Shown: positions 26,864 to 37,390 of the stretch, piece by piece
How the letters are laid out: every line of letters starts with the position of its first letter
How positions within the stretch are numbered: position 1 is the first letter of the stretch
Assembly: GCF_003226255.1 (NCBI RefSeq)
Contig: NZ_QJST01000002.1
Span: 124,001 to 188,000 of the forward strand
Origin: Idiomarina fontislapidosi
GTDB taxonomy: Bacteria > Pseudomonadota > Gammaproteobacteria > Enterobacterales > Alteromonadaceae
Direction: 5' to 3'
DNA length: 64,000 bases
Notes under the pieces: generated by a model
Seen by the model: only the letters and a program-made list of their open reading frames with translations
What the model was told of the DNA's origin: nothing
The model's database searches: none
Program-made: the position numbers and the translations under genes

Positions 26864-27469
26864 TTAATCCTGTTGCGCGAGCGGGTTAACACCGACATTA
26901 CGCAAGAGTTCAAGCAACGTTATGGTTGGTAATCCGATCAAACTGTTCGGATCTTTACCTGACAATTCAGCAAAGAGTGCTGTACCTAACCCTTCGCTTT
27001 TAAAACTTCCGGCACAATTTAATGGCTGTTCGAGCGCTACATAACGGCGAATTTCCGCCTCGCTTATATCGCTTCGAAAAGTAACATAAAACGGCTCACA
27101 CACGGTTTGTGACTTACCTTCTCGCGCGTCATACAAACTTAACCCGGTATAAAAAGTCACCCGTTGTCCAACAAAACTCATTAGTTGCTCGACTGCGCGA
27201 TCTTGTGTATGAGGTTTTCCGAGAATCTCATCATGACACACGGCCACCTGATCCGAGCCTATAATAAGCGCGTCTTGTGCGTTTGGCATCGAGCCAGCCA
27301 CTTTAATAGCCTTTTCTTCAGCAAGTCGTTTTACAAGCGCTTGAGGTGTTTCATCGGGCAACGCCTGTTCATCGATTTCGGGTTTAAAAGTTTCAAAATC
27401 AAGGTGTAAACGCTCCATTAATTCGCGTCTGTAAGGCGATGAGGAGCCAAGAATTAGCTTTCGAGCCAT
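26864..27469 (-). CDS. Maf-like nucleoside triphosphate pyrophosphatase (YceF type)
   Basis: House-cleaning pyrophosphatase; E. coli YceF prefers 7-methyl-GTP. 201 residues; SSSPYRREL near residue 9, SDQVAVCHDEILGKP in the middle with the catalytic aspartate, and AGSFKSEGLGTALF towards the C-terminus are Maf signatures. The AGSFKSEG version, rather than the AGGYGIQG of YhdE-type dTTPases, supports the YceF branch. Sits between a HAD phosphatase gene and yceD. Confidence 0.9.
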   Translation of the reverse strand: MARKLILGSSSPYRRELMERLHLDFETFKPEIDEQALPDETPQALVKRLAEEKAIKVAGSMPNAQDALIIGSDQVAVCHDEILGKPHTQDRAVEQLMSFVGQRVTFYTGLSLYDAREGKSQTVCEPFYVTFRSDISEAEIRRYVALEQPLNCAGSFKSEGLGTALFAELSGKDPNSLIGLPTITLLELLRNVGVNPLAQQD

Positions 27470-27481
27470 GTCGTTCGTCCT

Positions 27482-28141
27482 TTATATGGCAGTTCTAATC
27501 TGCTGCAACAGGTTCGGTAATGAGCTGAGTTCATCAATGACGTCAATAGCGCCCTGAGCACGCAAGCGGTCACCCGAGTGCGTTCCAAAACTAACGCCTA
27601 TCGCCGCGACGCCGGCATTGTTCGCCATTTGCATATCATGAATGGAATCACCTACCAGCACCGTTTCACTGGCTTTGACCTCAAGGGCAGCCATTATCTC
27701 AAGTAGCATTTTCGGAGACGGCTTACCCTCACTTTCATCGCTGCAACGCGTGATACTAAAGAAACCACGGGTGTGTGTTTCTAACAGCACTCGGTCCAAG
27801 CCGCGACGGGCTTTACCTGTGGCGACGGCTAATTGCAGTGAACTGTTCTTAAGCTGCGTGAGCAAGGGTAACGCACCGTCAAATAGAGGAGATGGCGTTG
27901 CATTTCGTTCCACATATTCATCGCGATAAACGGTTAAGAAAGCCTGATGAGTATCTGGGTCTAAGCGCCCGAACAAGCGTTCGATGGCGGGTTCAAGGCT
28001 GATGCCGATAATCTCCTGTACATCTTTGGTTGATGGCACAGGGAGCGTCAAGGTGCGCGCCGTTTCTTGCATCGCCGATACGATACGAGGCACCGAGTCC
28101 ATTAAGGTGCCATCCCAATCAAATACAACGAGTTTTACCAC
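27482..28141 (-). CDS. HAD-IA family hydrolase, substrate unknown
   Basis: 219-residue phosphatase-type HAD protein with motif I DWDGTLMDS (8-16), motif II in AVATGKARRGL and motifs III/IV in GKPSPKMLLEI and VLVGDSIHDMQMANNAG. The helical cap falls between residues about 20 and 85, the beta-phosphoglucomutase/phosphoglycolate-phosphatase class. It is placed next to rluC, as in many gammaproteobacteria, but its physiological substrate is not known to me. It is distinct from the second HAD protein at 45330. Confidence 0.85.
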   Translation of the reverse strand: MVKLVVFDWDGTLMDSVPRIVSAMQETARTLTLPVPSTKDVQEIIGISLEPAIERLFGRLDPDTHQAFLTVYRDEYVERNATPSPLFDGALPLLTQLKNSSLQLAVATGKARRGLDRVLLETHTRGFFSITRCSDESEGKPSPKMLLEIMAALEVKASETVLVGDSIHDMQMANNAGVAAIGVSFGTHSGDRLRAQGAIDVIDELSSLPNLLQQIRTAI

Positions 28142-28159
28142 AATGCCCTCGCTTACTGG

Positions 28160-29107
28160 TTAGATGCGTGTCAGCTTATCAAGGATGCCCGACAAAGCAT
28201 CATCTAGCGGTGCTTCAAATGAAACGGTTGTTTCGCTCACGGGGTGCTTAAAAGATAACTGCCAAGCATGCAAGAATAGCCGCGTAAGACCGCCCGCTTG
28301 CATGCGCTCATTAAACGGTGCATCCCCATATTTAGGATCACCCGCAATCGGGTGCCCCGCGTGTAAGGCATGAACGCGTATTTGATGAGTACGGCCTGTT
28401 ACCGGTGAAGCTTCAACGAGCGTTGCCTCAGCGTAACGTTGATTAATTCTAAAGCGCGTATGAGACGGTTTTCCTTCCACATCGACGCGCACGATCCTCT
28501 CACCAGACTTTAGCGTGTTCTTTTTTAATGGCGCTTCAACGCTACGCACATTTTTTTGCCACTGGCCCCTTACTAAAGCAAGGTACTGTTTGTTCATCTC
28601 TTTATCACGAAGTTGCGCATGCAATGCTTTTAATACACTGCGCTTTTTCGCAATCATTAATAAACCACTGGTGTCTCGGTCCAGTCGATGCACCAATTCC
28701 AATGCTGTGTCATTTGGGCGTAATGCGCGTAAACCCTCGATTAGGCCAAAACTCAAGCCCGAACCACCGTGAACCGCAAGGCCAGATGGTTTGTTGACAA
28801 TCATCAATGCATCATCTTCAAAGACGATCGCCTGCTCGAGTTCGGCAACCTTTTCGAGCTTGGGCGATGGCAAGTCAGGTTTAGGCGCGACTTTGACAGG
28901 CGGGATTCGAATCGCATCACCTGCCTTAATCTTGTAATCGGGTTTTGTACGCTTTTTATTAACCCGCACCTCGCCTTTTCGTAAAATACGGTAAACCAAC
29001 GACTTCGGGACACCCCGCAGTCGAGCGATTAAAAAGTTGTCGATACGTTGCCCAGCTTCCTCGCTGACAACGTCGTGCCACTGCACTTGATTGAATTCTG
29101 TGTTCAT
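28160..29107 (-). CDS. rluC: 23S rRNA pseudouridine synthase RluC
   Basis: Forms pseudouridines at 23S rRNA positions 955, 2504 and 2580 in E. coli. 315 residues: an S4 RNA-binding domain (about 18-75, [20 protein letters not shown]), then the RluA-type catalytic domain with the aspartate in [13 protein letters not shown]. It is divergent from rne across a 516-base gap, the same neighbourhood as in E. coli. Confidence 0.94.
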   Translation of the reverse strand: MNTEFNQVQWHDVVSEEAGQRIDNFLIARLRGVPKSLVYRILRKGEVRVNKKRTKPDYKIKAGDAIRIPPVKVAPKPDLPSPKLEKVAELEQAIVFEDDALMIVNKPSGLAVHGGSGLSFGLIEGLRALRPNDTALELVHRLDRDTSGLLMIAKKRSVLKALHAQLRDKEMNKQYLALVRGQWQKNVRSVEAPLKKNTLKSGERIVRVDVEGKPSHTRFRINQRYAEATLVEASPVTGRTHQIRVHALHAGHPIAGDPKYGDAPFNERMQAGGLTRLFLHAWQLSFKHPVSETTVSFEAPLDDALSGILDKLTRI

Positions 29108-29156
29108 GGCGCTATTTTAACATCAACTTTGGTTGCGTGTGCACAAAAAAACGTGC

Positions 29157-29186
29157 TTGTCTTGCGTGCATGATTTGTGATTTAAT
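29157..29186 (+). promoter_or_regulatory. Candidate promoter for rne
   Basis: TTGTCT (29157-29162), 18 bases, TTTAAT (29181-29186). Placement would give a leader of about 430 bases, similar in kind to the long autoregulated rne leader of E. coli. The hexamers are only moderate matches and other promoters in the gap are possible. Confidence 0.35.
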
Positions 29187-29371
29187 GAAGTGTCAAATTT
29201 TATGCCGCGCTGAGTATCTATCAGCGGCCTTATGAGGCGCACACTCAGTGGCTGGTTTGAGACGACATTAATCGTGTAGTTGGCTACAAACCATGCTCCG
29301 TCCCTACGTCGAGATACGGTAAACCGAGATTTCGAATGCACAGGGTTGCTTTGGAGATAGTTTTGTTAGCG

Positions 29372-29540
29372 AGCTACGTTTGTAATTAACGCTACTTGGT
29401 AGCGTAGCCCTCGATAACCGTTTGTTTCGAGGAGCGGATTTGAAGACAGACAGTCAATCAGATAAAGAATAGTTTGAGGCACACGTTATATTCAGTCGAA
29501 ATGAACGCAACGGGTGGCCATGCAAGGTTCCTGAAGAACC
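29372..29540 (+). promoter_or_regulatory. Structured 5' leader of rne (probable RNase E autoregulatory region)
   Basis: Inside the gene-free gap 29108-29623. Hairpins seen by eye: GCTACG / CGTAGC (29373-29378 with 29403-29408) competing with CGCTAC / GTAGCG (29390-29404); CCTCGA / TCGAGG (29409-29414 with 29427-29432); and GGTTC / GAACC (29526-29540). In E. coli the rne leader lets RNase E cut its own mRNA; the location and structure here suggest the same. The remaining leader has no open frame with a ribosome-binding site that I trust. Confidence 0.55.
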
Positions 29541-29623
29541 CCAAGTACAATCAGTCAAAGAAGTAAAGCACGTCTGCTACCGCTATACGCTTACCAGTGG
29601 CACAATAATATTGAGTCACTAAA

Positions 29624-32600
29624 ATGAAAAGAATGTTAATCAATGCCACGCAGCTCGAGGAGTTGCGTGTTGCGCTGGTTGATGGTCAGCGCTTGTACGA
29701 TCTAGACATCGAAAGCCCAGGTCATGAACAAAAGAAAGCCAATATTTACAAGGGTAAAATCACCCGCATCGAGCCGAGTTTAGAGGCTGCTTTCGTAGAC
29801 TACGGCGCCGAGCGCCACGGCTTTCTACCTCTCAAAGAAATTGCTAAAACCTACTTCCCCGACGGCTACACATTCAATGGTCGCCCCAATATCAAAGATG
29901 TTGTGCGCGAAGGCCAAGAAGTTATTGTCCAAATTGATAAAGAAGAACGTGGCCAGAAAGGCGCTGCGTTAACTACTTTTATCTCGCTTGCCGGTAGCTA
30001 TTTGGTGCTAATGCCTAACAACCCCCGCGCTGGCGGTATTTCTCGTCGTATCGAAGGCGAAGAGCGCTCGGCATTGAAAGACGCATTAAGCGAAATTAAT
30101 GTGCCAAAAGAAATGGGACTGATTGTTCGTACCGCAGGTGTTGGCAAATCAAAAGAAGAGTTGGAATGGGATTTAAATGTCCTGATTCATCACTGGAGTG
30201 CTATCACGGAAGCCGCTGGCAAACGCTCTGCTCCTTTTCTGATTCACCAAGAAAGCAACGTAATTTTTAGAGCGCTGCGTGACTACTTGCGCCGTGACAT
30301 CGGTGAGGTATTAATTGATAGCAAGAAAGTGTTCGAACAAGTCCGCGATCACATTCAACTGATTCGCCCTGACTTTGTCAGCCGCGTTAAGTTGTATGAA
30401 GGCGATGTGCCTTTGTTCAGTCATTACCAAATTGAGAGCCAAATCGAATCGGCATTTCAACGCGAAGTCCGTTTGCCTTCGGGTGGCTCGATTGTCATCG
30501 ACCCGACCGAGGCATTAACGTCGATTGATATTAACTCGGCACGCGCCACAAAAGGCGGCGACATCGAGGAAACGGCTTTTCAAACCAACTTAGAGGCTGC
30601 TGAAGAAATTGCACGCCAGTTGCGCCTGCGGGACGTGGGTGGTTTGGTCGTTATCGACTTTATTGACATGACTCCGACACGACATCAACGCGAGGTCGAA
30701 AACCGCTTGCGTGACAGTCTAGCGCATGACCGTGCGCGTATTCAGGTCGCTCGTATCTCACGCTTTGGCTTGCTTGAAATGTCGCGTCAGCGTTTGCGTC
30801 CGTCATTAGGCGAGTCGGCCAATGCGGTATGCCCTCGTTGTAGTGGTCAAGGCACTATTCGCTCAAGCGAATCACTTGCGTTGTCAATTCTGCGCTTAAT
30901 CGAAGAAGAAGCCATCAAGGACAACACGGTCCAAGTTCAAGCACAGGTACCTGTATCCGTCGCAACATTCTTGTTAAACGAAAAACGCGCATCGGTTATT
31001 AAGATCGAAGAGCGCCACAACGTTAAAGCCGTTATTATCCCCAATCACCATATGGATACGCCTCACTTTGATGTTATCCGTATTCGTGATGATGAGGTGC
31101 CAGAAACGGCAAGCTTCAATCAAGTTCAAAAGCCTGAACAACCCGAAGAAAGCGTTGCTATTACGCTCACTAAAGAGCGTCAGCAACTTGAAGAACCTGC
31201 CTTGAAAGGTTTACAGGCACCGAGTGCCCCCCCTGCACCAGCACCGGCACCTGCTCCACAGCAACAAGCGCGACCTTCAGTGAAAGCGGAGACACCTTCG
31301 CTATTAAAGCGTATTAGTGTTTGGTTAAGTAAATTGTTGGGCACAGATGAGGCTGAAGAAAAGCCACAGGAAACCCAGCAACGCGATAACAACAACCAGC
31401 AGCGTCGTGGTCGCAACAATCAACGTCGTAACAACCGTAATAACGGTCGTCGCAACAATAATCGTTCGCCAAACAAGCGTGACGCTGAAAAACCAAACAC
31501 CGAAGCTGAAAGCAAGCCAAATGACAAGGCTAAATCAGAAACGGAGCGCAACAACGCTGAGGGTCGTCCGAATTCGAACCGCCGTAATCGTCGTGGTCGC
31601 AACAGAAACCGCAACCAGAATCAAAATCAGGCAGCTAATAAGCAACCGGATACAGCCAACAACCCTGTTGACGAACAAGCGGTCGATACAGCGAAGAATG
31701 AGCCACAAGAAAAGCGTGACACACAGCCGAAGAAGCGTCGTGAGCCTCGTAAGTTAGAGCGTTCTGTGCGCGTTAAAGGCAATGCAGCTACAGCCCAAGA
31801 AGAAACGGGGCAGCAAAAAGCTCCGAAACCTGAACCGACTCAGCAAGCAGAGGCAACGGTTGATGGTAAGCCGCAGGCTGAGAAAGCACCTGCCGATGAT
31901 GTATCGGTCGATGTTATCAAGAAGAAGGTCATGGATCCGCGCATGCAAGCCGCTGCGGAGCTGGTTAAGCAAGAAGCGGACGATACTTCAACGCAAAATG
32001 CAGCAACCCAGGCGTCGAACAACGAAACTCAAGTCGTTTCAGAGTCGGAGCCGACGCCAGAGCCCAAGGCCGAGCAACAACCTGCTGACGACGCTCAACG
32101 CAATGACGCTGTAGCTGACGTCAAGCCGGCTGAAGCAAATGAGGCGAAGCCAGAGCCTGAGCAGAGTGATGAGCCTACTGCCGAGAGCGAAGAGCAAGCC
32201 CCCGCTGCTGAGCCAGTCTCGCCTGAGGTTGCTGAAACACCTGCGTCGCAGGCAGAAGAGCACCTGCCGACTCAAGCAACCGAACAGGCATCGGCACCAG
32301 CGGCCGCGCCAACATCCGACAGCGCGCCGAAAGAGCGTAATCGTTCGCGTCGTTCGCCACGCCACATGCGTGCTGCAGGACAACGTCGCAAGCAAGAGAG
32401 AGAGAGTAGTCAACAAGACAAAGCTCTGGTTCAACCGGTACTGCCCTCACAGATTAAGGGCGGAAAAGCGTTCTCGGGCATGACAAAAGCCTCTGCCCAA
32501 GCACGTGCCTCTGAGTTCAGCGCCTTGCCAATCGCTCAAGCTGAATCACGTAAGCCGTTTACCAAATCGGCACGTGTTGCTTCGATTGCATCGGCAACCA

Positions 32601-32638
32601 AATCAGCACAGGCTGAAATGACTAAGTGCTCAAGCTAG
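29624..32638 (+). CDS. rne: Ribonuclease E
   Basis: Endonuclease at the centre of the RNA degradosome, 1004 residues. Catalytic half (1 to about 520): S1 domain at about 35-120, metal aspartates in [13 protein letters not shown] and [10 protein letters not shown], and the zinc-link CPRC in [12 protein letters not shown]. Non-catalytic half: an amphipathic helix [14 protein letters not shown] (about 558-571) that should anchor it to the membrane, then two asparagine/arginine-rich RNA-binding stretches (about 585-620 and 645-670), a long Glu/Pro/Ala/Gln-rich disordered region and a short basic C-terminal segment. The tail is low complexity and produces spurious open frames in other phases. Terminator at 32663-32691. 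Confidence 0.96.
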   Translation: MKRMLINATQLEELRVALVDGQRLYDLDIESPGHEQKKANIYKGKITRIEPSLEAAFVDYGAERHGFLPLKEIAKTYFPDGYTFNGRPNIKDVVREGQEVIVQIDKEERGQKGAALTTFISLAGSYLVLMPNNPRAGGISRRIEGEERSALKDALSEINVPKEMGLIVRTAGVGKSKEELEWDLNVLIHHWSAITEAAGKRSAPFLIHQESNVIFRALRDYLRRDIGEVLIDSKKVFEQVRDHIQLIRPDFVSRVKLYEGDVPLFSHYQIESQIESAFQREVRLPSGGSIVIDPTEALTSIDINSARATKGGDIEETAFQTNLEAAEEIARQLRLRDVGGLVVIDFIDMTPTRHQREVENRLRDSLAHDRARIQVARISRFGLLEMSRQRLRPSLGESANAVCPRCSGQGTIRSSESLALSILRLIEEEAIKDNTVQVQAQVPVSVATFLLNEKRASVIKIEERHNVKAVIIPNHHMDTPHFDVIRIRDDEVPETASFNQVQKPEQPEESVAITLTKERQQLEEPALKGLQAPSAPPAPAPAPAPQQQARPSVKAETPSLLKRISVWLSKLLGTDEAEEKPQETQQRDNNNQQRRGRNNQRRNNRNNGRRNNNRSPNKRDAEKPNTEAESKPNDKAKSETERNNAEGRPNSNRRNRRGRNRNRNQNQNQAANKQPDTANNPVDEQAVDTAKNEPQEKRDTQPKKRREPRKLERSVRVKGNAATAQEETGQQKAPKPEPTQQAEATVDGKPQAEKAPADDVSVDVIKKKVMDPRMQAAAELVKQEADDTSTQNAATQASNNETQVVSESEPTPEPKAEQQPADDAQRNDAVADVKPAEANEAKPEPEQSDEPTAESEEQAPAAEPVSPEVAETPASQAEEHLPTQATEQASAPAAAPTSDSAPKERNRSRRSPRHMRAAGQRRKQERESSQQDKALVQPVLPSQIKGGKAFSGMTKASAQARASEFSALPIAQAESRKPFTKSARVASIASATKSAQAEMTKCSS

Positions 32639-32662
32639 CAGATATTGGCTAAGCACCATGAT

Positions 32663-32691
32663 AAAAAGGCTGCCCAAGGGCAGCCTTTTTT
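32663..32691. terminator. Bidirectional terminator between rne and the ComEA-like gene
   Basis: Stem AAAAAGGCTGCCC / GGGCAGCCTTTTT around a two-base AA turn, flanked by A5 and T6. It can serve rne on the plus strand and the convergent ComEA-like gene on the minus strand. Confidence 0.93.
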
Positions 32692-32704
32692 GTGATTGCT
32701 CAAG

Positions 32705-33031
32705 CTATTCAAGTGTCAACTTGGCGCGGTTTTTATCCAATGTTCGCTGACCGATACCTTTCACTTCAAGTAACTGTTCAAGGCTCTTAAAGCCTCCTAG
32801 CTGCTCGCGAAACTTAACGATATTTTCAGCTTTCGACTGACCGACCCCCACCATTGCATTTGCAATTTGGTCCGCCGTTGCGGTGTTGATATTCAGTTTA
32901 TCAGTCTTACTTTCGGCAGACTGCACATAGGGTGTCGGTGCGGTAATTGTTGGCGCCGCTACCGCAGCTTTACCAACGGCAAGTCCTGAGGCCGCAATAA
33001 TTGCAGCCGATAATAGAGTTTTACGTAACAT
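32705..33031 (-). CDS. ComEA-like helix-hairpin-helix protein, exported
   Basis: 108 residues: a signal peptide (about 1-25, hydrophobic core LLSAAIIAASGLAVG), a short linker, then one ComEA domain with two helix-hairpin-helix motifs (NINTATADQIANAMVGVGQS and QLLEVKGIGQRTLDKNR). ComEA proteins bind incoming double-stranded DNA in the periplasm during natural transformation; stand-alone copies like this occur in many gammaproteobacteria, including non-competent ones. No other competence gene is nearby; a possible PilZ-type pilus gene is at 18360-18686. Confidence 0.88.
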   Translation of the reverse strand: MLRKTLLSAAIIAASGLAVGKAAVAAPTITAPTPYVQSAESKTDKLNINTATADQIANAMVGVGQSKAENIVKFREQLGGFKSLEQLLEVKGIGQRTLDKNRAKLTLE

Positions 33032-33122
33032 TGCTTTCTCCTCTTGCTACGCTGAGCAATTCAGCGCAACAAGCATAGTGAACTGGAGAAAATTTGGGAG
33101 GAGAGATTGCCTAATTACGTTA

Positions 33123-33827
33123 TTACGACGCTAACGAAGCAAGGATGTCTGACACAGCTTGAGCAGGATCAGCCGCCTTAGTAATAGGTCGACCAATCAC
33201 CATATAATCGACGCCCGCGCGCTGCGCCTGTTCAGGTGTCATTACACGTTTTTGATCATCTTGTTGGCTGCCCGCTGGACGAATACCGGGGGTCATTAAT
33301 TTAAAGGACGCGCCCAACGCTGACTTTAACAATGTCGCTTCTTGTGCTGAGCACACAACACCGTCTAATCCCGCTGATTGGGTCAACTCAGCAAGCGCCT
33401 TAACTTGTTCCTGTGCTGAGCGTTGGACACCTATCTCGAGGAGATCGTCATCGCTCATGCTGGTTAAGACTGTTACCGCGATTAATAACGGTTGATGGGG
33501 TTCTTTTACTAACGCGGCTTTTGCCGTTTCCATCATGTTACGCCCGCCCGACGCATGCACATTAACAACATCAACACCGAGACGTGCTGCTTGCACCACT
33601 GCCTTAGCCACTGTGTTGGGGATATCGTGAAACTTAAGGTCAAGAAATATTGAAAACCCCTGCTCTACCCAACGACGCACCCATTCTGAACCCGCAGCAG
33701 TGAACAATTCCTTGCCCACTTTTAAGCCGACTTGTGTTGCGTCCAGCTGTGTAATCAATTGTTGCGCTTCTTCTGCGGTTTCAAAATCGAGTGCGACGTA
33801 TATCAAGGGTAAGCTTTTATTATTCAC
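33123..33827 (-). CDS. pyrF: Orotidine 5'-phosphate decarboxylase
   Basis: Last step of UMP synthesis. 234 residues; the catalytic Asp-Lys-x2-Asp array is in FLDLKFHDIPNT, and MTPGIRPAG and MVIGRPITKA bind the phosphate. Its start overlaps the end of lapB by 8 bases, the conserved lapA-lapB-pyrF order. Confidence 0.96.
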   Translation of the reverse strand: MNNKSLPLIYVALDFETAEEAQQLITQLDATQVGLKVGKELFTAAGSEWVRRWVEQGFSIFLDLKFHDIPNTVAKAVVQAARLGVDVVNVHASGGRNMMETAKAALVKEPHQPLLIAVTVLTSMSDDDLLEIGVQRSAQEQVKALAELTQSAGLDGVVCSAQEATLLKSALGASFKLMTPGIRPAGSQQDDQKRVMTPEQAQRAGVDYMVIGRPITKAADPAQAVSDILASLAS

Positions 33828-34974
33828 CGTCTAATCCTTTGATGGGTTTAGTTGAGCCCCATGTTTTACACGAGGGACATTGCCAATAGAGTGTTTGCCC
33901 AGAAAAACCACACTGGCGACATGCGTAACTCGGGCGTTGTTTTATATGTTCAGAAACCATTTTCTGCAACATACGTAAACTCTCGCGAGCATTACCGACA
34001 TCGGCAGCGCGTATGTGGAAATCCATTAACTGATGAAAGCCCCGCATGGTTGCATGCTGCTCCATCGCTGAGCGAATAAAGCGCTCGGCGGCATCCCCAC
34101 CCTGGTTTTCGAATAAATATTCGGATAGTTCTATAACGGCACTGGTGCCGGCATTTGCAGCAACGCAGCGGTTGAGAAATTCGATATAACCGGCTTCATC
34201 ATGCAAACTCATATAGCATGCTTTTAGCGGTTGCAGTACATCGCGGATAAATTGCTTGTCCTGCTCGAGGACAAATTCGTAACAATGGATAGCCTCGCGC
34301 ATTTGATCGCGACCTGCATAGATCTGCCCAAGCAAAATGCTCGCTCGGACACATTGTTTATCGTACTTAAGAGCTTTTTTGCAAAATTTTATTTGTTTAG
34401 CTATCGATTGTTCTGTTAATGACAGCTCACAGTACAGCTGCCCAACCACCGTCTCTATGTGATCGTCTCGATTGAGTCTTAGAGCAACTTTTATTGCCTT
34501 ATCCCAGTCGTGGGTTGCTTGAAACAGTTCAAGCAGATAGTGGCGACTGGCATTTCTAAATAACTTATGGTTTTGCAAACGCGTAAACATTTGCTCTGCA
34601 CGATCGTATATTCCCGCAGACAAATAGTCTTTACCCAACTCAAACATTGCGTTGAGTCGGTCATATTCAGTGATATTGCTTCTATTGATAAGATTTTGAT
34701 GGATTTTAATAGCACGTTCGACTTCACCGCGGCGCCGAAACAGCGTGCCTAGCGTCCAGTGTGTCTCGAGAGTGTCACTATCGACATCTAATAATTCGAC
34801 AAAGAGGTCTACGGCTTTATCGGGTTCATCGGATAGTAATAAATTTAATCCGGTCGCATATTTTTTTGAAAACTGTTGTTGCTCTTTACGTTCCTCTGAG
34901 CGCACGCTGTTACGCCCCATGAACCAACCATAGGCGGCAGCAACTGGAAGGAGTAAAAACAACAGCTCTAACAT
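33820..34974 (-). CDS. lapB: LapB (YciM), lipopolysaccharide assembly regulator
   Basis: Essential inner-membrane adaptor that promotes FtsH degradation of LpxC and so limits lipid A synthesis. 384 residues: one N-terminal membrane helix (about 3-20), a cytoplasmic array of TPR-like helix pairs (about 45-350), and a C-terminal rubredoxin-like metal knuckle, CRQCGF and CPSCKTWG. All three modules of the E. coli protein (389 residues) are present. Preceded by lapA with a 6-base gap. Confidence 0.95.
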   Translation of the reverse strand: MLELLFLLLPVAAAYGWFMGRNSVRSEERKEQQQFSKKYATGLNLLLSDEPDKAVDLFVELLDVDSDTLETHWTLGTLFRRRGEVERAIKIHQNLINRSNITEYDRLNAMFELGKDYLSAGIYDRAEQMFTRLQNHKLFRNASRHYLLELFQATHDWDKAIKVALRLNRDDHIETVVGQLYCELSLTEQSIAKQIKFCKKALKYDKQCVRASILLGQIYAGRDQMREAIHCYEFVLEQDKQFIRDVLQPLKACYMSLHDEAGYIEFLNRCVAANAGTSAVIELSEYLFENQGGDAAERFIRSAMEQHATMRGFHQLMDFHIRAADVGNARESLRMLQKMVSEHIKQRPSYACRQCGFSGQTLYWQCPSCKTWGSTKPIKGLDGE

Positions 34975-34980
34975 AAGCGG

Positions 34981-35265
34981 TTACGACTGCTTTTCACGTA
35001 TTTCAGTGGCCTTTTGCTCAGCTCGCTTTAAACGTCTTTCTAGCTTGGCATTTCTTATGCGCCATTTGATGCCATATAGCGTGAGTAAGACCAAACCTAT
35101 GGCAAAACCCATAGCTAAAAATATGGCGGCTAAACCCGCAACCGAAAAATCAGCTTTTGCGATTAGGAAGTTAACACTGACCGCAGTGGGGTTTTGAGCA
35201 CCAAACGCGAGAGCCAGCAAAAACAAGAGGATGATGGGAACAAATATTAATATCCGTCTAAGCAC
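34981..35265 (-). CDS. lapA: LapA (YciS) membrane protein
   Basis: 94-residue protein with two membrane helices (about 5-22 and 42-65) and a basic, coiled C-terminal tail (RRLKRAEQKATEIREKQ). Size, topology and the NPTAVSVNFL loop match LapA (DUF1049), partner of LapB. It lies downstream of the ihfB terminator, so lapA probably has its own promoter in the roughly 20-base gap or overlaps the terminator region. Confidence 0.92.
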   Translation of the reverse strand: MLRRILIFVPIILLFLLALAFGAQNPTAVSVNFLIAKADFSVAGLAAIFLAMGFAIGLVLLTLYGIKWRIRNAKLERRLKRAEQKATEIREKQS

Positions 35266-35286
35266 GTTCCGAGCCTCATATAAATA

Positions 35287-35317
35287 AAAACGGCATGCCA
35301 GTATAGCATGCCGTTTT
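35287..35317 (-). terminator. Intrinsic terminator after ihfB
   Basis: Perfect 12-bp stem AAAACGGCATGC / GCATGCCGTTTT with a 7-base loop; on the minus strand it is followed by further T. It separates ihfB from lapA. Confidence 0.9.
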
Positions 35318-35334
35318 CAACGAACGAACGCAAA

Positions 35335-35619
35335 CTAATTAAAATTGTCGACGCGTTCCCGTAACTCTTTACCCGGTTTAAAGTGAGGAACGTACTTACC
35401 GTCCAACTCAACCCGTTCTCCGGTTTTGGGGTTACGTCCGACACGCGGAGCGCGATAATGAAGTGAGAAACTTCCAAAGCCCCGAATCTCGATGCGACGA
35501 CCTTTTGCTAAACTTTGAATCATCTGCTCGAGAATATCCTTTACAGAAGACTCGACCGTTCGCGGAGGAAGGTCCGAGAACTTCAGTGTTAATTTCTCAA
35601 TCAACTCCGATTTTGTCAT
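35335..35619 (-). CDS. ihfB: Integration host factor beta subunit
   Basis: DNA-bending HU/IHF-family protein, 94 residues from the ATG giving [17 protein letters not shown], which has GGAGGT 7 bases upstream and matches E. coli IHF-beta in length; an upstream ATG adds seven unconserved residues. [20 protein letters not shown] is the DNA-intercalating beta-arm with its proline. 28 bases after rpsA, the invariant rpsA-ihfB pairing. Confidence 0.97.
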   Translation of the reverse strand: MTKSELIEKLTLKFSDLPPRTVESSVKDILEQMIQSLAKGRRIEIRGFGSFSLHYRAPRVGRNPKTGERVELDGKYVPHFKPGKELRERVDNFN

Positions 35620-35647
35620 CTTTCCAACCTCCTCGCTCAAGATTTAA

Positions 35648-37324
35648 TTAATCGTCGGTTTTAGCAGCTTTGAACGCGTCAGCCATAGCACTGTTAATAC
35701 CAGAGCTTTCTTGCTGCTTGTTCACTTGTTCAACTGCTTCTTTCTCTTCAACTTCGTCTTTCGCGCGGATAGACAAGCTTAAGGTGCGGTTCTTACGATC
35801 CACGCCCATGAAGCGAGCTTCAACGCTATCGCCAACGTTCAACTCAGTGCTTGCGTCTTCAACGCGCTCACGTGAGATGTCTGCTGCACGGATATAACCT
35901 TCAACGCTGTCCGCTAATTCAACTTTAGCGCCTTTAGCGTCTACTTCAGTGATTGTACCGTTAACGATAGAACCTTTCTTGTTCGCTGCTAAGAAGTTGT
36001 TGAACGGGTCTTCTTCAAGCTGTTTGATGCCTAAAGAAATACGCTCGCGCTCTGCGTCGACTTGCATAACCACTGCAGTGACTTCTTCGCCTTTCTTATA
36101 ATCACGAACCGCTTCTTCGCCAGTCGCGTTCCAGCTGATGTCTGAAAGGTGAACCAAACCGTCGATACCGCCGTCTAGGCCAATGAAGATACCGAAGTCA
36201 GTGATTGACTTGATCTTGCCAGAGACTTTATCGCCTTTGTTGTGGTTCTTAGCAAACTCTTCCCATGGGTTTGGTTTGCACTGTTTAAGGCCAAGAGAAA
36301 TACGACGACGTTCTTCGTCGATTTCAAGAACCATAACTTCAACAGTGTCATCCAAGTTAACCACTTTAGAAGGATGAACGTTTTTGTTAGTCCAATCCAT
36401 TTCTGACACGTGTACAAGACCTTCAACGCCTTCTTCGATTTCAACGAAGCAGCCGTAGTCAGTCAAGTTGGTCACGCGACCAGTAAGGCGAGTGCCTTCT
36501 GGGTAACGGTTTGCGATATCCGCCCATGGATCTTCGCCAAGCTGCTTAAGACCAAGTGATACACGAGTACGCTCGCGATCAAACTTAAGTACTTTAACAG
36601 TGATTTCGTCGCCAACATTAACGATTTCGCTTGGGTGCTTAACACGTTTCCAAGCCATGTCGGTGATGTGCAATAAGCCATCTACGCCGCCAAGGTCAAC
36701 GAACGCACCGTAATCGGTAAGATTCTTAACGATACCTTGAACTTCTTGACCTTCCTGCAGGTTCTCAAGCAACTCTTCACGCTCTGCACTGTTCTCTTTC
36801 TCGATAACTGCGCGGCGAGAAACAACAACGTTGTTGCGTTTCTGATCAAGCTTGATAACTTTGAATTCAAGGTCTTTGTTTTCAAGGTGTGCAGTTTCAC
36901 GTACTGGACGTACGTCAACCAATGAACCTGGCAAGAACGCACGAACGCCGCCAAGATCCACAGTGAAACCACCTTTAACTTTACCAGAAATGATACCAGT
37001 AACAGTTGCGTTATCTTCGTATGCTTTTTCCAGCTGCAGCCAAGCTTCATAGCGCTTAGCTTTTTCGCGTGAAAGAATTGTTTCACCGAAACCGTCTTCA
37101 ACCGCGTCCAATGCTACGTCGATCTCATCACCTACAGTGATTTCAAGCTCGCCGTCTGCATTGCGGAATTGTTCGGCAGGGATAGCACTTTCAGATTTCA
37201 GGCCTGCGTCAACTAAAACAAGATCTTTTTCGATCGCAACGACAGTACCTTTAACGATAGAACCCGGACGAGTTTCGACTTCTTTCAGGCTCTCTTCAAA
37301 CAGCTGTGCAAAATTTTCTGACAT
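35648..37324 (-). CDS. rpsA: 30S ribosomal protein S1
   Basis: Binds mRNA and unwinds structured leaders during initiation. 558 residues from the ATG giving [21 protein letters not shown]; an upstream in-frame ATG adds five residues unlike the family. Six S1 OB-fold repeats can be followed, each with a G-x-V and [12 protein letters not shown]- or [13 protein letters not shown]-like core (repeats from about residues 20, 105, 190, 277, 364 and 451). The ribosome-binding site is weak, typical of S1 mRNA, which is translated through its leader structure. Confidence 0.97.
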   Translation of the reverse strand: MSENFAQLFEESLKEVETRPGSIVKGTVVAIEKDLVLVDAGLKSESAIPAEQFRNADGELEITVGDEIDVALDAVEDGFGETILSREKAKRYEAWLQLEKAYEDNATVTGIISGKVKGGFTVDLGGVRAFLPGSLVDVRPVRETAHLENKDLEFKVIKLDQKRNNVVVSRRAVIEKENSAEREELLENLQEGQEVQGIVKNLTDYGAFVDLGGVDGLLHITDMAWKRVKHPSEIVNVGDEITVKVLKFDRERTRVSLGLKQLGEDPWADIANRYPEGTRLTGRVTNLTDYGCFVEIEEGVEGLVHVSEMDWTNKNVHPSKVVNLDDTVEVMVLEIDEERRRISLGLKQCKPNPWEEFAKNHNKGDKVSGKIKSITDFGIFIGLDGGIDGLVHLSDISWNATGEEAVRDYKKGEEVTAVVMQVDAERERISLGIKQLEEDPFNNFLAANKKGSIVNGTITEVDAKGAKVELADSVEGYIRAADISRERVEDASTELNVGDSVEARFMGVDRKNRTLSLSIRAKDEVEEKEAVEQVNKQQESSGINSAMADAFKAAKTDD

Positions 37325-37390
37325 ATGTATTAACTTCACTTTTTAGATGACATCCACTGGACATCCTGTTCAGCGGGGTTATTAAAATCA

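Noticed and set aside
31180-32483. Several long open frames in other phases within the RNase E tail
   Set aside because: They come from the low-complexity arginine, asparagine, glutamate and proline codons of rne and lack ribosome-binding sites or recognisable domains.
36175-37101. Alternative frames inside rpsA
   Set aside because: Shadow frames of the repeated S1 domains; no start signals and no protein family.
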